Origin: Lachnospiraceae bacterium TWA4
GTDB taxonomy: Bacteria > Bacillota > Clostridia > Lachnospirales > Lachnospiraceae
Assembly (NCBI GenBank): GCA_000875945.1
Contig: JPZU01000001.1
Span: 725,599-759,413, forward strand
Direction: 5' to 3'
Length of the DNA stretch: 33,815 nucleotides
Position 1 is the first letter of the stretch. Every line of letters begins with the position of its first letter. The notes below the pieces were generated by a model, which had not been told where the DNA came from, ran no database searches, and was given only the letters and a program-made list of their open reading frames with translations. Positions 31,991-33,815 of this stretch are shown here, in pieces. Made by a program: the position numbers and the translations under genes.

Positions 31991-32081
31991 ATCATATACT
32001 AATTAAATTAATCTGTCAGCCCTTAATGGCTAATAAAATTATGAAACTTTTGTGTCTTTAAAAAATATACAATTTGTACAA
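31991..32081 (-). promoter_or_regulatory. Nitroreductase gene promoter and OhrR-like palindrome
   Basis: On the minus strand CTGACA (32019-32014) and TATGAT (31996-31991) are 17 bases apart. TATACAATTTGTACAA (32066-32081), which contains TACAA.TTGTA, resembles the OhrR operator but lies about 50 bp upstream of the -35, so its role is less certain. Confidence 0.5.
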
Positions 32082-32110
32082 GACTCTCTTCATCATACAA
32101 ATTTACCACA

Positions 32111-33696
32111 CTATAATTTCTCAATTCTACAATCGTGTTTCTTACTTTTCTTATCGTAATTAATCCCACAAATTAATAAATCTTCTTCATAGCCATCTAA
32201 CACCTTTGGATAATTCTTCTCTTTGATTTGGTCAATAGCTGTCTTTACTGATTGATTCCACTTTAACTCAATAATAACTGCTGGCTTACTAGCATACCTT
32301 GGCTTTGGAATATAGCAAATATCTGCATATCCTTTTCCTGTTGGAAGTTCTCTAAGAATCGTATAGTATTCTCTTGCAAAATAAAATGCCAGTTCAATCA
32401 CACAGCTTAGAGCTAGTTCACTATTGTATTGGATAGGTGGAAAACTCTGATGAACTTTTTCTATACCTTCTGCGACAGTTAATTCATCTCCTGCCCACAA
32501 GGCTTCTACCAATTCTTTTGAATCTCTAATAGAATCTGCAATCTCTACATATTCTTTACTGTGATTAATTGAGCGTAAAAACTCCTGTGTTACCTCTTTA
32601 TTCGGGATATAAGCTGCCTGTCTTTCTCGCGAATAAGTTAAATATCCTAAGTGAATTAAAAGGGTTAAGACCTCATCTCTACTATGAAATTCATACATGT
32701 CATTTTTAAATGCACCCGTATCAATGGTCACTTCATTTCCTGCTACCATCTTAACAATTGCATCTTTTAATCCATCCATATTAAACTGAATATACTTCTG
32801 TAAAGCTTCATAGGTCTCAGTTTGATTCCAATAGCCATCATAATCTCCACGCATGATGGATTCTACGATACTATTTGGACTATAAATTGAATATTCTATA
32901 TGTTGTCCATTCGCCTTAGAAACTAAGTGATAGCCGTCATACCACTCTTTCATCTCATTAAAATCCATTCCATATTGACTACATAACTCATAAACTTCTT
33001 CCTTAGTAAATCCAAAGCAATCACTAATCTCAGCTGAATCAATCATGGAGTATTCTCGAAACATATTTAATGTCGAATGTTCTCCATATTTTTTATAGGT
33101 AAAATTCCTGTCATATAGGCTAGTGCAATATAGGGCTGGTCTTTCAACCAATCTCTAAGATAATCTAGATACAGTTTTTGCTCTTTCCATTCATGAATAC
33201 GGCGCATCACACAATCCCATTCATCAATAATAATGACAAACTGAATACCAGTCTTCGCTAAAACACTGTTACAAATTTCGGATAAATCATCTTCATCAAT
33301 TACATCCATATCTGGATAAGCTTTTTTTAATTCTTTTATTAAACACTGATTCAGTCTTTGAATAAGTCCTTCTACAGTTTTTCCTTTATTAAGAAACGAT
33401 TGCATATCTATTTTTAATACGTTATAACGATTTATATGAACTTCATACGATGGTTTTTTTGAAATTTTTAGCTGATCAAATAATTCTTTCGTATTTTCTG
33501 CATTATCATAATAAGCCGCCAGCATATCTGCTGCCATTGTCTTCCCAAATCGTCTAGGTCTGCTGACACAAATATAGCGCTGTTGTGTGTTTATTCTCTT
33601 ATTTGTAAATGCAATTAAACTTGTTTTATCTATGTAAATTTCCGAATTTATACTCGTTTTAAAACTAACTGTAATAGGATGTAAATAAATCCCCAT
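32111..33696 (-). pseudogene. AAA-ATPase-like / PD-(D/E)XK nuclease-like protein, split by a frameshift
   Basis: Two abutting frames encode one protein of about 528 aa of the AAA-ATPase_like plus PDDEXK_9 type found in many anaerobes, function unknown. The first part (from ATG 33696, with AGAGG upstream) has Walker A RPRRFGKT at residues 46-52 and Walker B VIIIDEWD at 153-160. The second part has the nuclease-like GYADICYIPK and VIIELKW motifs near its end. The frame breaks at the T6 run 33089-33094 (A6 on the coding strand), right after AYMTGILPIK. The other frame continues as KYGEHSTLNMFREYSMIDS. One more A restores the gene. Alternatively the site reads A-AAA-AAT, a possible -1 slippery heptamer that would also give the fused protein. 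A sequencing error is the simplest explanation. Confidence 0.85.
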
Positions 33697-33815
33697 AAAA
33701 TTCACACCTCTTTTCTTTTTATAATTATATAATATTTCTCTCTAAATTTCAAGTTTTTTCTATATTTTCTTAAAAATAAATTTAATAACAAAAAGAAAAA
33801 AGCACAGCTGAATTG

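Noticed and set aside
31957-31995. N-terminal extension of the nitroreductase
   Set aside because: It overlaps the predicted -10 box, and ATG 31956 has a good ribosome binding site.
1-33815. CRISPR arrays, tRNA or rRNA genes, insertion sequences with transposase
   Set aside because: None was found: the few repeats are dispersed palindromes or a short tandem array, and no cloverleaf or transposase frame was seen.

Overview
The window is AT-rich, gene-dense DNA from an anaerobic Firmicute. The gene families, strong AGGAGG ribosome binding sites, and spore-type promoter suggest class Clostridia, perhaps a Lachnospiraceae-like gut acetogen. That placement is inference. Its core is a large minus-strand locus for the carbonyl branch of the Wood-Ljungdahl pathway, so the organism very probably makes acetyl-CoA from CO2/CO and a methyl-corrinoid. 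No methyl-branch genes (formyl-THF synthetase, FolD, MetF) are in the window. No tRNA, rRNA, CRISPR array or insertion sequence was seen.

Region 1 (1-2831, plus strand): an arylamine N-acetyltransferase is translationally coupled to a RACo-like corrinoid activator ATPase. Region 2 (2957-17867, minus strand) reads from right to left: cooC/acsF-type ATPase, acsA (CODH), cooC, acsB (acetyl-CoA synthase), acsD, acsC, acsE, a strong terminator, then a second transcription unit with a SECOND complete acetyl-CoA synthase, a second RACo-like activator, and a DUF3786 protein. Candidate promoters lie before the first cooC, before acsA (with an exact match to the Rex operator consensus), before acsD, and before the second acsB. 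Stable RNA hairpins occupy several gene junctions.

Region 3 (17868-19178) has no protein gene. It holds a degenerate T-box-like motif, foldback palindromes, and a well-formed cobalamin riboswitch on the plus strand. The riboswitch has its own consensus promoter and terminator but no gene behind it, because the next gene (glnS) faces it. This orphan B12 sensor beside corrinoid-dependent genes is, with the acsB duplication, the most notable feature of the window.

Region 4 (19179-23956, minus) has glnS, a DAHP synthase and argS. Region 5 (24073-26398) has an unrecognised Cys-rich protein behind a sigma-K-like promoter, convergent with a frameshifted rsmF-type rRNA methyltransferase. Region 6 (26470-31956, minus) has a PutP-type sodium:proline symporter behind a TetR regulator, then trxB, trxA, a glutathione peroxidase, an OhrR/MarR regulator and a nitroreductase. 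OhrR-like operators lie upstream of ohrR, gpx and the nitroreductase, so this looks like a peroxide/thiol-stress regulon. Region 7 (32111-33696, minus) is an AAA-ATPase/PD-(D/E)XK nuclease-like gene split by a one-base frameshift.

Three genes in the last 8 kb (rsmF, the TetR gene start, the AAA/nuclease gene) each look one base away from an intact reading frame, two of them at A/T homopolymers. Sequencing error must be excluded before they are called pseudogenes. All family calls were made by reading motifs; no database search or alignment was run.
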